Both the position numbers and the translations under genes were made by a program. The notes beneath the pieces were generated by a model that saw nothing but the letters and a program-made list of their open reading frames with translations, was not told the origin of the DNA and ran no database searches. DNA of 64,000 bases from Hoeflea sp. (GTDB taxonomy: Bacteria; Pseudomonadota; Alphaproteobacteria; Rhizobiales; Rhizobiaceae). Location: assembly GCA_019084245.1 (NCBI GenBank), contig JAHRFE010000027.1, positions 124,001 to 188,000 on the forward strand. The letters are read 5' to 3'. Positions within the stretch are counted from its first letter, which is position 1. Every line of letters begins with the position of its first letter. This document shows, one piece after another, positions 11,281 through 20,586 of this stretch.

Positions 11281-11303
11281 TCAGCGCAGCAAGCCGTTAC
11301 TTC

Positions 11304-11331
11304 CAGACCGCCGGAACCATCCGGCGGTCTG
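11304..11331 (+). terminator. Hairpin after ctaD (attenuator or mRNA-stability element)
   Basis: A perfect 11-base inverted repeat, CAGACCGCCGG / CCGGCGGTCTG, with a 6-base loop (AACCAT) lies 24 bases after the ctaD stop. No T-run follows, so a full terminator is unlikely. Partial termination or 3'-end protection of a coxB-ctaD transcript is more plausible, fitting the need for more structural subunits than assembly factors. That role is inferred. Confidence 0.6.
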
Positions 11332-11414
11332 ACATGTAAAGCCGGGCATGAGCTGTCCGGCCCCGGAATTCCGGGACCCGGTCATCCGGGAGACGAGGGA
11401 AAGGCATATTGCCC

Positions 11415-12362
11415 ATGGCAATGATCAATGAACATGATGCGCTCACGGCGCCGGCAGCCGCACCGATTCTGGAAGGCGATGCAGGTGATTTCTTCGCGCT
11501 GTTGAAGCCGCGTGTCATGTCGCTTGTCGTCTTCACCGCCCTGGTCGGACTGATGATGGCGCCTGGCGAAATCCATCCCGTGCTTGGCTTTATCGCCATT
11601 CTGTTGATTGCCGTTGGAGCAGGCGCATCCGGTGCGCTCAACATGTGGTATGACGCCGATATAGATCTATTGATGGGCCGTACTTCCAAGCGACCTGTGC
11701 CTGCAGGCCGGATCTCGGCCGAGACCACTCTGGCATTCGGCCTGTTCCTGTCGGTTTTTTCTGTCGTCACGCTGGGCCTAGTCATCAACTGGCTGTCCGC
11801 AGGCCTGCTCGCCTTCACCATCTTTTTCTACGCCGTCGTCTACACGATGTGGCTCAAGCGCTGGACGCCGCACAACATCGTCATCGGCGGCGCTGCCGGC
11901 GCGTTCCCGCCGATCATCGGCTGGGCCTGCGTCACCAATTCGATCTCGCTCGAAAGCATCGCGCTGTTCGCCATTATCTTCCTGTGGACGCCTGCGCATT
12001 TCTGGGCGCTCGCGCTGTTCAAGGCTGAAGACTACGGCCGCGCCGGTATTCCGATGCTGCCCAACGTCGCCGGTGAGCGGGCCACCAAGATCCAGATCGT
12101 GCTGTATTCCGTGCTGACCGCCATCAGCGGCATCGTGCCGACCCTCATGGGCTTTGCCGGCACCACCTACGGCGTCGTCGCAGCCGTGCTGGGCGTGGCG
12201 TTCATCTGGTATTCCTGGCAGGTCTGGCGCATGGCCGATGGTGACAAGAAAATGATCCCGGCCAAGAAACTGTTCGGCTATTCGCTCATCTATCTGTTCG
12301 GCATTTTCACGGCCTTGCTGGTCGACGCGCTTGTCGCCAAGTTCTTCGGCGTGGTGGTCTGA
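11415..12362 (+). CDS. ctaB: Protoheme IX farnesyltransferase (heme O synthase)
   Basis: Adds a farnesyl group to heme b to make heme O, the precursor of heme A for ctaD. This UbiA-family integral membrane prenyltransferase has about nine helices. The first Asp-rich motif is [19 protein letters not shown] near residue 78-96, and the second conserved region is [23 protein letters not shown] at 11415 is preferred; an in-frame TTG at 11409 sits closer to the AAGG Shine-Dalgarno and cannot be excluded. It ends two bases before the coxF start. Confidence 0.96.
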   Translation: MAMINEHDALTAPAAAPILEGDAGDFFALLKPRVMSLVVFTALVGLMMAPGEIHPVLGFIAILLIAVGAGASGALNMWYDADIDLLMGRTSKRPVPAGRISAETTLAFGLFLSVFSVVTLGLVINWLSAGLLAFTIFFYAVVYTMWLKRWTPHNIVIGGAAGAFPPIIGWACVTNSISLESIALFAIIFLWTPAHFWALALFKAEDYGRAGIPMLPNVAGERATKIQIVLYSVLTAISGIVPTLMGFAGTTYGVVAAVLGVAFIWYSWQVWRMADGDKKMIPAKKLFGYSLIYLFGIFTALLVDALVAKFFGVVV

Positions 12363-12364
12363 TC

Positions 12365-12514
12365 ATGGATCACGTGGAACTGACAGAACAGCAGAAGAAG
12401 GCGCGGCGCTCACGCTCCGTGGCTCTGGCGGTGGTATTGGCATGCCTGGTTGTGCTGTTTTATGTGGTGACGATCATCAAGATCGGCCCCGGCATCTTCA
12501 ACCGGCCTTTGTGA
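12365..12514 (+). CDS. coxF: CoxF-like small membrane protein of the oxidase operon
   Basis: A 49-residue protein, too short for many gene callers. It starts [16 protein letters not shown], then a single transmembrane helix ([20 protein letters not shown]), then [11 protein letters not shown]. It starts two bases after the ctaB stop and ends ten bases before ctaG, so it is embedded in the operon. Rhizobial and related cox operons carry a small single-helix protein called CoxF at this position. Its exact role in oxidase assembly is not settled. Position, length and a positively charged cytoplasmic N-terminus support the call. Confidence 0.82.
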   Translation: MDHVELTEQQKKARRSRSVALAVVLACLVVLFYVVTIIKIGPGIFNRPL

Positions 12515-12524
12515 AGGTGAATTC

Positions 12525-13133
12525 ATGAGCGATCAGCAGGACAAGGCCAGCAAGACCGCAGCATCGGCGAATATGCGCATCGTCATCGCGTGCTCGGCTT
12601 TCGTGATCTCGATGGTTGGTGTCAGCTTTGCCGCCGTGCCGCTGTATCAATTGTTCTGCCAGGTCACCGGCTATGGCGGCACCACACAGCGCGTTGAACA
12701 GATGTCGGACACGATTCTCGATCGCATGATCAAGGTTCGCTTTGACGCCAATGTGGCCGCGGGCTTGCCGTGGAAGTTCAGGCCGGTCGAGCGCGAAGTC
12801 GAACTCCGGATCGGCGAGACCATCCAGATCGCCTATACGGCGGAAAACGTGTCTGACGTGTCAACCTTCGGCCAGGCGACGTTCAACGTCACGCCGATGG
12901 CTGCGGGCGCCTATTTCAACAAGATCCAGTGTTTCTGTTTCACAGAGACGGAATTGAAGCCCGGCGAGATCATGAACATGCCGGTGGTGTTTTTCGTTGA
13001 TCCGGCAATTGTCGATGATCCGGACGCCAAGAATATCACCACAATCACGCTGTCCTACACATTCTTCCCTCACGCATCGGAAAAACCCGTTGCGGCGATG
13101 GCGGAGCCGGTGCAAGACAACAACACTTTGTAA
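12525..13133 (+). CDS. ctaG: Cytochrome c oxidase assembly protein CtaG/Cox11
   Basis: Copper chaperone that delivers copper to the CuB site of subunit I. A single N-terminal transmembrane helix (about residues 20-40) anchors a periplasmic beta-sandwich. Copper-binding Cys are visible in LFCQVTGYGGTT (membrane-proximal) and in the KIQCFCFTE motif near residue 135, the hallmark of Cox11. The 202-residue length is typical. ATG at 12525 follows GAAGGTGA. It lies between coxF and coxC in the operon. Confidence 0.97.
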   Translation: MSDQQDKASKTAASANMRIVIACSAFVISMVGVSFAAVPLYQLFCQVTGYGGTTQRVEQMSDTILDRMIKVRFDANVAAGLPWKFRPVEREVELRIGETIQIAYTAENVSDVSTFGQATFNVTPMAAGAYFNKIQCFCFTETELKPGEIMNMPVVFFVDPAIVDDPDAKNITTITLSYTFFPHASEKPVAAMAEPVQDNNTL

Positions 13134-13195
13134 GAGCAACAACGCGCCGGACCTGTTATCCGGAGCGGGACTGATGACCATGGGGGAAAGCTGAC

Positions 13196-14071
13196 ATGGC
13201 CGACGCGCATCAAAAGAACCACGACTACCACATCATTGACCCGAGCCCATGGCCGCTGACCGGATCGATCGGCGCGCTTGTCATGGCGCTCGGCGGCATC
13301 GGCTGGATGCAGGGCCTCAAGGGCGCTGATTCGCTGCTCGGCATGCCGATCACCAACCCGGTGATGTTCCTGGTCGGCCTGGCCATCGTGCTTTACACCA
13401 TGTTCGGCTGGTGGGCGGCCACGATCAAGGAAGCCCATGAAGGCCACCACACCCGCGTGGTCGGCCTGCACCTGCGCTATGGCATGATCATGTTCATCGC
13501 GTCCGAGGTGATGTTCTTCGTCGCCTGGTTCTGGGCCTTCTTCGATGCAAGCCTGTTTGCCGATGAAGCCCAGCAGTTTGCACGTGTTGCCTTCACCGGC
13601 GGTCAGTGGCCGCCGGCGGGCATCGAAGTGCTCGACCCGCTGCACCTGCCGCTCTACAACACCATCATCCTGCTCCTGTCGGGCACGACGGTCACCTGGG
13701 CGCACCACGCGCTTCTGCACGGCGACCGCAAGGGCCTGATCAACGGCCTGGCCCTGACGATTGCCCTGGGCGTCCTGTTTTCCTGCGTACAGGCCTATGA
13801 ATATGCCGTTGCACCGTTCGCCTTCAAGGAATCGATCTACGGCGCAACCTTCTTCATGGCCACCGGCTTTCACGGGTTCCACGTTCTGATCGGAACCATC
13901 TTCCTGGCGGTCTGCCTGATCAGGGCGATGCGCGGTCACTTCACGGAAAAGCAGCATTTTGGTTTTGAGGCGGCCGCCTGGTACTGGCACTTCGTCGACG
14001 TGGTCTGGCTGTTCCTGTTTTTCTCGATCTATGTCTGGGCGTCATGGGGCGCACCGATTTACCAGCACTAG
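13196..14071 (+). CDS. coxC: Cytochrome c oxidase subunit III
   Basis: Seven-helix structural subunit of the aa3 oxidase that protects the catalytic core from turnover inactivation. The 291-residue product contains the family blocks HHTRVVGLHLRYGMIMFIASEVMFFVAWFWAFF split by helices, TTVTWAHHALLHGDRKG, ATGFHGFHVLIGTIFLAVCLIR and the C-terminal AAWYWHFVDVVWLFLF. The membrane glutamate in ASEVMFF is present. ATG at 13196 follows GGGGGAAAGCTGAC. It ends the structural part of the operon; assembly genes follow. Confidence 0.97.
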   Translation: MADAHQKNHDYHIIDPSPWPLTGSIGALVMALGGIGWMQGLKGADSLLGMPITNPVMFLVGLAIVLYTMFGWWAATIKEAHEGHHTRVVGLHLRYGMIMFIASEVMFFVAWFWAFFDASLFADEAQQFARVAFTGGQWPPAGIEVLDPLHLPLYNTIILLLSGTTVTWAHHALLHGDRKGLINGLALTIALGVLFSCVQAYEYAVAPFAFKESIYGATFFMATGFHGFHVLIGTIFLAVCLIRAMRGHFTEKQHFGFEAAAWYWHFVDVVWLFLFFSIYVWASWGAPIYQH

Positions 14072-14097
14072 ATCAAGCCGAACGTCTTTGAGTTTCG

Positions 14098-14121
14098 GGG
14101 CGGCGGGGAGACCTGCCGCCC
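14098..14121 (+). terminator. Hairpin after coxC
   Basis: GGGCGGC / GCCGCCC inverted repeat with a 10-base loop, 27 bases after the coxC stop. A second small stem AGCCACC / GGTGGCT follows at 14133-14149. Neither is followed by a T-run. They may mark an mRNA processing or partial termination point between the structural subunits and the DUF983-surf1 pair. Weak evidence. Confidence 0.35.
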
Positions 14122-14169
14122 TGCGCATTTCAAGCCACCGCCGGTGGCTGACGACAAGGGACATCACCA

Positions 14170-14553
14170 ATGATCAAGGACGAGGCACATTACCCTCCGG
14201 TCGATCCGGTTTCGGCGGGACTGCGCGGCCGCTGCCCGCGATGCGGCGAGGGCGTCCTGATCGAGGGGCTTCTTGGCGTCAAGCCGAAATGCTCAGTCTG
14301 CGGACTGGACAATTCCTTCGCCGATGCCGGTGACGGACCGGCGGTGTTCGTCATCCTCATCATCGGCTTCATCGTTGTTGGCCTGGCGCTATGGCTCGAG
14401 GTCAACTACAGCCCGGCGCTGTGGGTGCACCTGATGCTGTGGATACCGCTCACGACCGTGCTGTCGCTGACGCTGTTGCGCGTGCTCAAAGGCGTGATGA
14501 TCGCGCTGCAGTACCGCAACAAGGCGGCCGAAGGACAGATCGACCGTGGCTGA
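14170..14553 (+). CDS. DUF983 family protein of the cox operon
   Basis: A 127-residue membrane protein with an N-terminal zinc-ribbon-like pair of CxxC motifs (RCPRCGEG at about 20 and CSVCGLD at about 40), then two transmembrane helices (about 60-80 and 85-105). DUF983 proteins are repeatedly found between coxC and surf1 in alphaproteobacteria. Their biochemical role is unproven, though the context argues for oxidase assembly. The 3' end overlaps the surf1 start by 8 bases, indicating translational coupling. Confidence 0.9.
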   Translation: MIKDEAHYPPVDPVSAGLRGRCPRCGEGVLIEGLLGVKPKCSVCGLDNSFADAGDGPAVFVILIIGFIVVGLALWLEVNYSPALWVHLMLWIPLTTVLSLTLLRVLKGVMIALQYRNKAAEGQIDRG

Positions 14554-15292
14554 GGCGGCGGGATCAAGCTCTGAGCGCCACGGCAAGCGCTTCTGGATCG
14601 CCCTGGTGCTGCTGCCGGTGGCCTTGGCCGTGCTGGTATCGCTCGGCACCTGGCAGGTCCAGCGGCTCTACTGGAAACAGGATCTGCTGGCCTCCATCGA
14701 ACAGCGCCGGCAGGCGCCGCCGCTGGATGTGGCCGGCGTCGAGGCGGAGCTTGCGACCGGCCAATCGATCGACTATCGCGCCGCGCGCGCGTCGGGGACG
14801 TTCCTGCATGACAGGGAGCGCCATTTCTTCGCGACCTTCCAGGGGCAGTCGGGATACTATCTCTACACGCCGCTCGAGCTGGATGACGGCCGCCATCTCT
14901 TCGTCAATCGCGGCTTCGTGCCCTATGACCGGAAGGAGACCACAACCCGCCCTGAAAGCCTGGTTGCGGGCGAGCAGCAGATCACCGGCCTGGCCAGGTC
15001 CAGACTGGCTGAGAAGCCGTCCTTCATGGTCCCCGAAAACGACGAAACCGGCAACATTTTCTACTGGAAGGATCTCGACCGCATGGCGGCAAGCACCGGT
15101 CTGCCCGAGGGGCAGGTGCTGCCGTTCTTTCTCGATGCCGATGCGACACCGGTCCCGGGCGGATTGCCAAGGGGAGGGGTCACGGTGATCGACCTGCCAA
15201 ACAGCCATCTGCAATATGCGATCACCTGGTACGGCCTGGCGCTGGCGCTGGTGGGTGTCAGCCTGTTTGCCTGGATGAAGCGGAAATCCTGA
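14546..15292 (+). CDS. SURF1 family cytochrome oxidase biogenesis protein
   Basis: SURF1 helps insert or retain heme A in subunit I. The 248-residue product has the family topology: one helix near the N-terminus (residues 14-32, ALVLLPVALAVLVSLGTWQ), a large periplasmic domain, and a second helix near the C-terminus (about 222-242). The signature LGTWQVQRLYWKQDLL and the NSHLQYAITWYGLALALVG block are present. GTG start at 14546 overlaps the end of the DUF983 gene. It probably ends the oxidase operon proper. Confidence 0.93.
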   Translation: MAEAAGSSSERHGKRFWIALVLLPVALAVLVSLGTWQVQRLYWKQDLLASIEQRRQAPPLDVAGVEAELATGQSIDYRAARASGTFLHDRERHFFATFQGQSGYYLYTPLELDDGRHLFVNRGFVPYDRKETTTRPESLVAGEQQITGLARSRLAEKPSFMVPENDETGNIFYWKDLDRMAASTGLPEGQVLPFFLDADATPVPGGLPRGGVTVIDLPNSHLQYAITWYGLALALVGVSLFAWMKRKS

Positions 15293-15361
15293 AAGCCGCT
15301 GGTGCGGGCACGCACCGCCATGGTATCGGGGTGTCAGGCAGCAACGCGAAGGGGAGTGCAG

Positions 15362-15727
15362 GTGGAAGTTCTGGCAATCATCCTGGTGGCGCTCGTGGCC
15401 ATCGAGCATGTCTATATTCTCGTGCTCGAGATGGTCTTGTGGACGACACCGCGCGGCATGAAGGCCTTTGGCCTCAAGCCGGAGCAGGCCGCCCAGACCA
15501 AGGTGATGGCCGGAAACCAGGGGCTCTACAATGGCTTTCTCGCCGCGGGGCTGATCTGGTCGCTGATCCATCCCGATGCGGCGGTTGCATTTCAGCTCAA
15601 ACTGTTTTTCCTTGGCTGCGTTCTCGTCGCGGGCCTCTATGGCGGGGTGACCGCGTCGAAAAAGATCTTCGTGATCCAGGCGCTTCCCGCGGCAATTGCC
15701 CTGATTGCCGTGCTGCTGGCGGCCTGA
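15362..15727 (+). CDS. DUF1304 family integral membrane protein
   Basis: A roughly 121-residue protein with four predicted transmembrane helices. It shows the DUF1304 pattern: [16 protein letters not shown] in helix 1, then the loop [29 protein letters not shown], where the [13 protein letters not shown] block is diagnostic. Function is unknown. GTG at 15362 is chosen because GGGGAG lies 6 bases upstream. It sits between surf1 and ispH, same strand, with short gaps. There is no evidence linking it to oxidase assembly. Confidence 0.85.
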   Translation: MEVLAIILVALVAIEHVYILVLEMVLWTTPRGMKAFGLKPEQAAQTKVMAGNQGLYNGFLAAGLIWSLIHPDAAVAFQLKLFFLGCVLVAGLYGGVTASKKIFVIQALPAAIALIAVLLAA

Positions 15728-15740
15728 TCCTCTGAAAAGA

Positions 15741-16763
15741 ATGACATCAAGAATGAATGATCCCATGACCAGACCTCCCCTGACCATCAGGCTCTGCGGA
15801 CCGCGCGGATTTTGCGCCGGCGTGGATCGTGCGATCCAGATCGTGGTGCTGGCCTTGAAGAAGTACGGCGCGCCGGTCTATGTCCGCCATGAAATCGTGC
15901 ACAATCGCTATGTGGTCGAGGGCCTGGAGGCGCTGGGCGCCATCTTTGTTGAGGAGATCGACGAGATCCCCGCGGAGCATCGGGCCCAGCCGGTGATCTT
16001 CTCGGCCCATGGCGTGCCGAAATCCGTGCCTGCCGACGCCACAGCGCGCAACCTGTTTTTCCTCGACGCCACATGCCCGCTGGTCTCCAAGGTGCACAAG
16101 CAGGCCATGCGGCACGAGCGGCTGGGCCGGCATGTCGTGCTGATCGGCCACAAGGGTCATCCCGAAGTCATCGGCACCATGGGCCAATTGCCGCCGGGAG
16201 CGGTGACGCTGGTTGAAACCGAGGCCGACGTCGATGCGTTTGAACCCGCCGATCCCGCAGCACTCGGCTTTGTCACCCAGACCACCTTGTCGGTCGATGA
16301 CACCGCCGGCGTGATCGCGCGGCTCAAGGCAAAATTCCCCGAAATCACCGCGCCGGCGGCGGAATCGATCTGCTACGCCACCACCAACCGTCAGGAGGCG
16401 GTCAAGCAGGCCGCTCCCGGCTGCGACCTGTTCGTGGTGGTGGGCGCGCCGAATTCCTCCAACTCGAAACGCCTTGTCGAGGTTGCGCTGAGAGCCGGCG
16501 CGAAACAGTCGATCCTGCTGCAGCGCGCCCACGAGATCGACTGGGAGGCCATCGGGGACATCTCCCTGCTCGGCATCTCCGCCGGCGCATCGGCGCCGGA
16601 AGTCGTGGTCAACGAGATCATCGAGGCCTTCAAGGCGCGTTTTGACGCGACCATCGAACTCGCCGAAACCGTGCGGGAAACCGAGAATTTCCTGGTCAAC
16701 CGTGAACTGCGCGATGTCGACCTGACCGCTGCCGACATGGCCTTTGTCAATGGAGTTGAGTGA
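15741..16763 (+). CDS. ispH: 4-hydroxy-3-methylbut-2-enyl diphosphate reductase
   Basis: Last step of the MEP isoprenoid pathway: converts HMBPP to IPP and DMAPP using a [4Fe-4S] cluster. The three cluster cysteines are visible in [27 protein letters not shown] and [10 protein letters not shown]. The catalytic Glu-containing and HGVPKS motifs are also present. The start is uncertain among in-frame ATGs at 15741, 15753 and 15765; 15741 is given. The stop is two bases before the thrB start, so the two are probably co-translated. Confidence 0.95.
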   Translation: MTSRMNDPMTRPPLTIRLCGPRGFCAGVDRAIQIVVLALKKYGAPVYVRHEIVHNRYVVEGLEALGAIFVEEIDEIPAEHRAQPVIFSAHGVPKSVPADATARNLFFLDATCPLVSKVHKQAMRHERLGRHVVLIGHKGHPEVIGTMGQLPPGAVTLVETEADVDAFEPADPAALGFVTQTTLSVDDTAGVIARLKAKFPEITAPAAESICYATTNRQEAVKQAAPGCDLFVVVGAPNSSNSKRLVEVALRAGAKQSILLQRAHEIDWEAIGDISLLGISAGASAPEVVVNEIIEAFKARFDATIELAETVRETENFLVNRELRDVDLTAADMAFVNGVE

Positions 16764-16765
16764 GA

Positions 16766-17746
16766 ATGGCGGTCTATACTGATGTCAACGAAGACCAGCT
16801 CAGCGCGTTTCTGGGTGAATATGACGTGGGCACGCTGCTGTCCTACAAGGGCATTGCCGAGGGTGTGGAGAATTCCAACTTCCTGCTGCGAACCACAACA
16901 GGCACCTTCATCCTCACGCTCTACGAAAAACGCGTCAACCGTGACGACCTTCCGTTCTTCATCGGCCTGATGGATCACTTAGCGCTCAAGGGCCTGAGCT
17001 GCCCGCTGCCGATCGAGCGGCGCGACGGCGGTCATCTGGGCGAACTGGCCGGCCGGCCGGCTGCGATGGTGTCGTTTCTCGATGGTGCGTGGTTGCGCAA
17101 GCCCCACGCCCTGCATTGCCGCGAGGTCGGGCAGGCGCTGGCCGAGATGCACCTCGCCGGGATTGATTTTGGTATCCGCCGCGTCAACGCGCTCTCTGTT
17201 GCGGGCTGGCGGCCCTTGTGGGAAGGATCGCGCGACCGCGCCGACGAGGTTCAGCCGGGGCTGAGGGCCGAGATCGACAGCGAGCTCGCGACCCTCGAAA
17301 CGGGCTGGCCCGAGAGCCTGCCCGAAGGGGTGATCCATGCGGATCTGTTCCCCGACAACGTGTTTTTCATCGGAGACCGGCTCTCCGGGCTGATCGATTT
17401 CTATTTCGCCTGCAATGATTTCCTGGCCTATGATATCGCCATCTGTCTCAATGCCTGGTGCTTTGAGCCCGATGGCGCGTTCAACCACACCAAGGGCATG
17501 GCGTTGATCGACGGCTATGTCTCCGTGCGTCCCTTGGAGGCACGAGAGGCCGAAGCCTTGCCGCTGCTGGCGCGTGGCGCGGCGCTGAGGTTCTTTCTCA
17601 CCCGCCTGCATGACTGGCTGACCACGCCGGAAGGCGCGCTGGTGGTCAAGAAGGACCCGCTGGAATATCTGCGCAAGCTCCGGTTCCACCGTAACGTGGT
17701 TTCCGGGACCGAATACGGCTTGCGCGAAAAGGATCTGATAAATTGA
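16766..17746 (+). CDS. thrB: Homoserine kinase (type II, aminoglycoside-phosphotransferase fold)
   Basis: Phosphorylates L-homoserine for threonine synthesis; ThrC, which uses the product, is encoded at 25.5-26.9 kb. The protein is the APH-fold type common in rhizobia, not the GHMP type. Kinase motifs are [10 protein letters not shown] (nucleotide loop), the catalytic [11 protein letters not shown] near residue 190, and the metal-binding [13 protein letters not shown] at 16766 follows GGAGTTGAGTGAGA and lies just after the ispH stop. The stop overlaps the rnhA start. Confidence 0.95.
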   Translation: MAVYTDVNEDQLSAFLGEYDVGTLLSYKGIAEGVENSNFLLRTTTGTFILTLYEKRVNRDDLPFFIGLMDHLALKGLSCPLPIERRDGGHLGELAGRPAAMVSFLDGAWLRKPHALHCREVGQALAEMHLAGIDFGIRRVNALSVAGWRPLWEGSRDRADEVQPGLRAEIDSELATLETGWPESLPEGVIHADLFPDNVFFIGDRLSGLIDFYFACNDFLAYDIAICLNAWCFEPDGAFNHTKGMALIDGYVSVRPLEAREAEALPLLARGAALRFFLTRLHDWLTTPEGALVVKKDPLEYLRKLRFHRNVVSGTEYGLREKDLIN

Positions 17747-18207
17747 AGCATGTCGAGATTTTCACTGATGGCGCCTGTTCGGGCAATCCGGGGCCGGGCG
17801 GCTGGGGCGCCATCCTGCGTCATGGCGAGACGCTGAAGGAAATGTCGGGGGGCGAGGCCGAAACCACCAACAACCGAATGGAGCTGCTGGCGGCGATCAG
17901 CGCGCTCACCGCGCTCAAGAGCGCCTGCGAGGTCGATCTCTACACCGACAGCAAGTATGTGATGGACGGCATTTCCAAGTGGATTTTCGGCTGGAAGAAG
18001 AACGGCTGGAAGACCGCCGACAAGAAGCCGGTCAAGAACGCCGAACTCTGGCAGGCGCTCGATCAGGCCAACCAGCGCCACAAGGTCAAATGGCACTGGG
18101 TCAAGGGCCATGACGGCCATCCCGAAAACGAACGCGCCGACGAGCTTGCGCGGGAAGGCATGGCGCCGTTCAAAACAAGAACGGCGCCCCGCAGGAGCGC
18201 CGTCTGA
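17743..18207 (+). CDS. rnhA: Ribonuclease HI
   Basis: Cleaves RNA in RNA:DNA hybrids. Active-site carboxylates are visible: D in [17 protein letters not shown] in NRMELLAA, D in LYTDSKYV and D in ADELARE. The HPENERAD His loop is present. The 154-residue length is standard. The start is a TTG at 17743 overlapping the thrB stop (TTGA), with AAGGAT upstream; translational coupling with thrB is likely. The 3' end contains a 7-base inverted repeat (ACGGCGC/GCGCCGT, 18181-18203) facing the convergent peroxiredoxin gene. Confidence 0.95.
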   Translation: MKHVEIFTDGACSGNPGPGGWGAILRHGETLKEMSGGEAETTNNRMELLAAISALTALKSACEVDLYTDSKYVMDGISKWIFGWKKNGWKTADKKPVKNAELWQALDQANQRHKVKWHWVKGHDGHPENERADELAREGMAPFKTRTAPRRSAV

Positions 18208-18228
18208 GGATTCACAGATGTGAGTGGA

Positions 18229-18714
18229 TCAGAGCTGCGCGAGCAGTGCGGCGGCGCCGGAAGTGACCGCCTGTCCCGGCGCATCCTCGATGTTGAGCGA
18301 CGTGACCTTGCCGTCCTCGACGATCATCGAATAGCGCTTCGAGCGCGTGCCGAGCGTGCCGGCCGACAGGTCGGCGTCCATGCCGATGGCCTTGGTGAAG
18401 CTTGCGTCCCAGTCGGACAGGTAGCGGATCTTGCCGGTACCGTTGGTTGCCTTCTCCCAGGCGCCCATGACGAAGGCGTCATTGACCGAAAGCACGGCGA
18501 TTTCGTCAACGCCCTTGGCCAGGATTGCGTCGCGGTTTTCGAGATAGCCGGGCAGATGATTGAGGTGGCAGGTTGGCGTGAATGCACCGGGTACGGCGAA
18601 CAACACAACCTTCTTGCCGGAGAACAGGTCGCTGACCTTGGTCTCGGCCATGCCGTCCGCGGTCTTCTCCTTGAATGTGGCCTCAGGCAATGTATCCCCA
18701 ATTGCAATTGTCAC
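18229..18714 (-). CDS. Peroxiredoxin (Prx5-type, AhpC/TSA-like)
   Basis: Reduces hydrogen peroxide and organic peroxides in the cytosol. The peroxidatic cysteine lies in the canonical PGAFTPTCHLNHLPG (about residue 50). No AhpC-type C-terminal resolving VCP motif is seen, consistent with a 1-Cys or atypical 2-Cys Prx5-like enzyme. The catalytic Thr and the downstream Arg (LGTRSKRYSMIV) are present. The start is GTG at 18714 with AAGGAGCG upstream. 161 residues is usual for the family. It converges with rnhA. Confidence 0.93.
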   Translation of the reverse strand: MTIAIGDTLPEATFKEKTADGMAETKVSDLFSGKKVVLFAVPGAFTPTCHLNHLPGYLENRDAILAKGVDEIAVLSVNDAFVMGAWEKATNGTGKIRYLSDWDASFTKAIGMDADLSAGTLGTRSKRYSMIVEDGKVTSLNIEDAPGQAVTSGAAALLAQL

Positions 18715-18806
18715 GTCAGCGCTCCTTGTTTCCGTTGTTGTGAAGACCGGAACTTAGTGTGCCTTGCGGCAATTGCGAGTGGAAATGTGAAATAATCCCG
18801 CGCTTT

Positions 18807-19679
18807 TCACTCCCGTGAAAAGCCCTTGACCGGCACGCTCTGGGAAATCGCCCGCTGCCCCAGCGTGACAACGATATCAAGGGTTTCGCTTTGCTCAGGC
18901 GCGGCTGTGGCGGGCACCGAGGCAATGTCGACGCTCCAGCGTATCGATCCACCTACTTCCGCGACAAGCTTCGGCTGCGCGAAGGCAAACCCGGTGGGAC
19001 CGGCTACGAACACATCCGGTGTGACGCCGGAAGGTCGGAACTGGGGCAGTCGGGCCGAGATTTCAAGCTGACCGCCATCGGCGGCCAGAGCGGCCTGCTC
19101 CACATTGAAATCCGCACCGGCCGGCTCGGGCAGGCGGTCGAAGGCTTCGCGGATGCTCGCCCGGGCGGCGTCGTCCGTGCCCGTGCCTTCCGGCAGGTCG
19201 ATTTCGAATTCGGCCTGGAACGGCACGCAGATCTTCTCGCAGATGCCGACAAAGACAAGGGCATGGATGCTGGCGCTGCCGGCGGCGGTCCGCTCGAATG
19301 TCAGCGGGAACTTCACCGAAGCGGTGTAGCCGGCCCAGATGGCATAGCCGTCATCGATCCGCACCGGAGGCGGATACTGCATCTTCTCCAGGGAGATGCC
19401 CTTGCTCTGCGAGACATCCAGCATCGGCGGAATCCCGGCGCCGCCAGGGTCGCGCCAATAGGTCTTCCAGCCGGGGTCGAGGTCGATCTCCAGAACGCCG
19501 GTGATGGTCCCATCCGCGCGCGGGGCCGGATCGACCACCAGTCGCATCCGCCCGCCTTCGGTTTCAGCCCAGCCGCTGTCCAGCGACAGGGCTGGCGTCA
19601 AGCCCAGGGCAAGGGCGAGGGTGGCGCCGGAAAGCATATGGGATACCCGGCGAGCGAAGATAAGGAAGTGACTTGTCAT
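18807..19679 (-). CDS. Periplasmic DsbD-alpha-like domain protein
   Basis: Exported protein containing the N-terminal domain of DsbD (thiol-disulfide interchange) but no membrane DsbD-beta or thioredoxin gamma domain. The signal peptide spans about residues 12-33 (LSGATLALALGLTPALS). Family hallmarks are DPGWKTYWRDPGGAGIPP, the YPPP-R block, and a Cys pair in GICEKICVPF (about 145-152). This stand-alone form occurs in rhizobia. Its redox partner is unknown and would have to be a separately encoded membrane reductase. Confidence 0.83.
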   Translation of the reverse strand: MTSHFLIFARRVSHMLSGATLALALGLTPALSLDSGWAETEGGRMRLVVDPAPRADGTITGVLEIDLDPGWKTYWRDPGGAGIPPMLDVSQSKGISLEKMQYPPPVRIDDGYAIWAGYTASVKFPLTFERTAAGSASIHALVFVGICEKICVPFQAEFEIDLPEGTGTDDAARASIREAFDRLPEPAGADFNVEQAALAADGGQLEISARLPQFRPSGVTPDVFVAGPTGFAFAQPKLVAEVGGSIRWSVDIASVPATAAPEQSETLDIVVTLGQRAISQSVPVKGFSRE

Positions 19680-19932
19680 GGTCCCACTCTAGCGGAAGCG
19701 GGGTCTCCAAATCCATTCAATCCGCCGTCCCGGTCTGTCATATTTCCGTGACCGCCGTCATTGCGCCGATACCCCCTCCCGCGCCGCTGCCGACGGTCGC
19801 CGCCGGTTGAGCGGCAACAGCGAACTTTTGTTCCTGCATGCATTCAAGGCGTTACAGCATCCTTGCCCGCCGTGACGAACCGAGCTTGCTCTAAGCCCTT
19901 TCCAAAACGCCAGAACTTGGTAGCATCAAGGC

Positions 19933-20562
19933 ATGTTAGGGATAGAAGACCATCTGTCCCGGCGCGACCGGGGATGTCTGGACGGGCATTTCCTTGTCGC
20001 CATGCCGGGAATGAGCGACGAGCGTTTCGAACGCACGGTCATCTTCGTGTGCGCCCATTCCGAAAACGGCGCCATGGGATTCATCCTCAACCGGCCGCAG
20101 CCGCTCAGGTTTGAAGAACTTGTCGAAAACCTTGATCTGGATGGACGCTCGCAGCCGCAAGGGCGCCCCGCGAGGAAAACCGGAATGAGCGAGTGCGCCC
20201 GCGATTTTCCGATCCAGTGCGGCGGTCCGGTTGATGCAGGGCGCGGCTTCGTGCTGCATTCCGATGATTACATGAGCCAGTCGACCATGCCGGTCAATGA
20301 CGATCTTTGTCTGACCGCCACGGTCGATATCCTGCGCGCCATCAAGGATGGCTGCGGTCCCCGGCGCGGCATCATGATGCTGGGCTATGCCGGCTGGGGC
20401 CCCGGACAGCTCGAAAGCGAGATCTTCGCCAATGCCTGGCTGAGCTGCCCGGCAACCGACGATATCGTGTTCGATCCCGATCATTCGGGCAAATATGACC
20501 GGGTCCTGGCTTCCATGGGGATTGCGCCGGCGATGCTGTCGACCGAGGCCGGCCACGCCTGA
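19933..20562 (+). CDS. yqgE: YqgE/AlgH family protein (UPF0301)
   Basis: A 209-residue soluble protein of the UPF0301 family. Its biochemical role is unknown, although AlgH was named for effects on alginate production in Pseudomonas. Family blocks are [40 protein letters not shown] split around residues 18-55, [15 protein letters not shown], and [16 protein letters not shown] at 19933 has AAGG upstream. It converges with the EAL-domain gene, leaving 24 bases between stops. Confidence 0.93.
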   Translation: MLGIEDHLSRRDRGCLDGHFLVAMPGMSDERFERTVIFVCAHSENGAMGFILNRPQPLRFEELVENLDLDGRSQPQGRPARKTGMSECARDFPIQCGGPVDAGRGFVLHSDDYMSQSTMPVNDDLCLTATVDILRAIKDGCGPRRGIMMLGYAGWGPGQLESEIFANAWLSCPATDDIVFDPDHSGKYDRVLASMGIAPAMLSTEAGHA

Positions 20563-20586
20563 GGCGATTTGGACCGGTCTTCCCGT

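Noticed and set aside
15747-16532. 261-codon minus-strand frame opposite ispH
   Set aside because: Shadow of ispH, which has all cluster cysteines; no start context.
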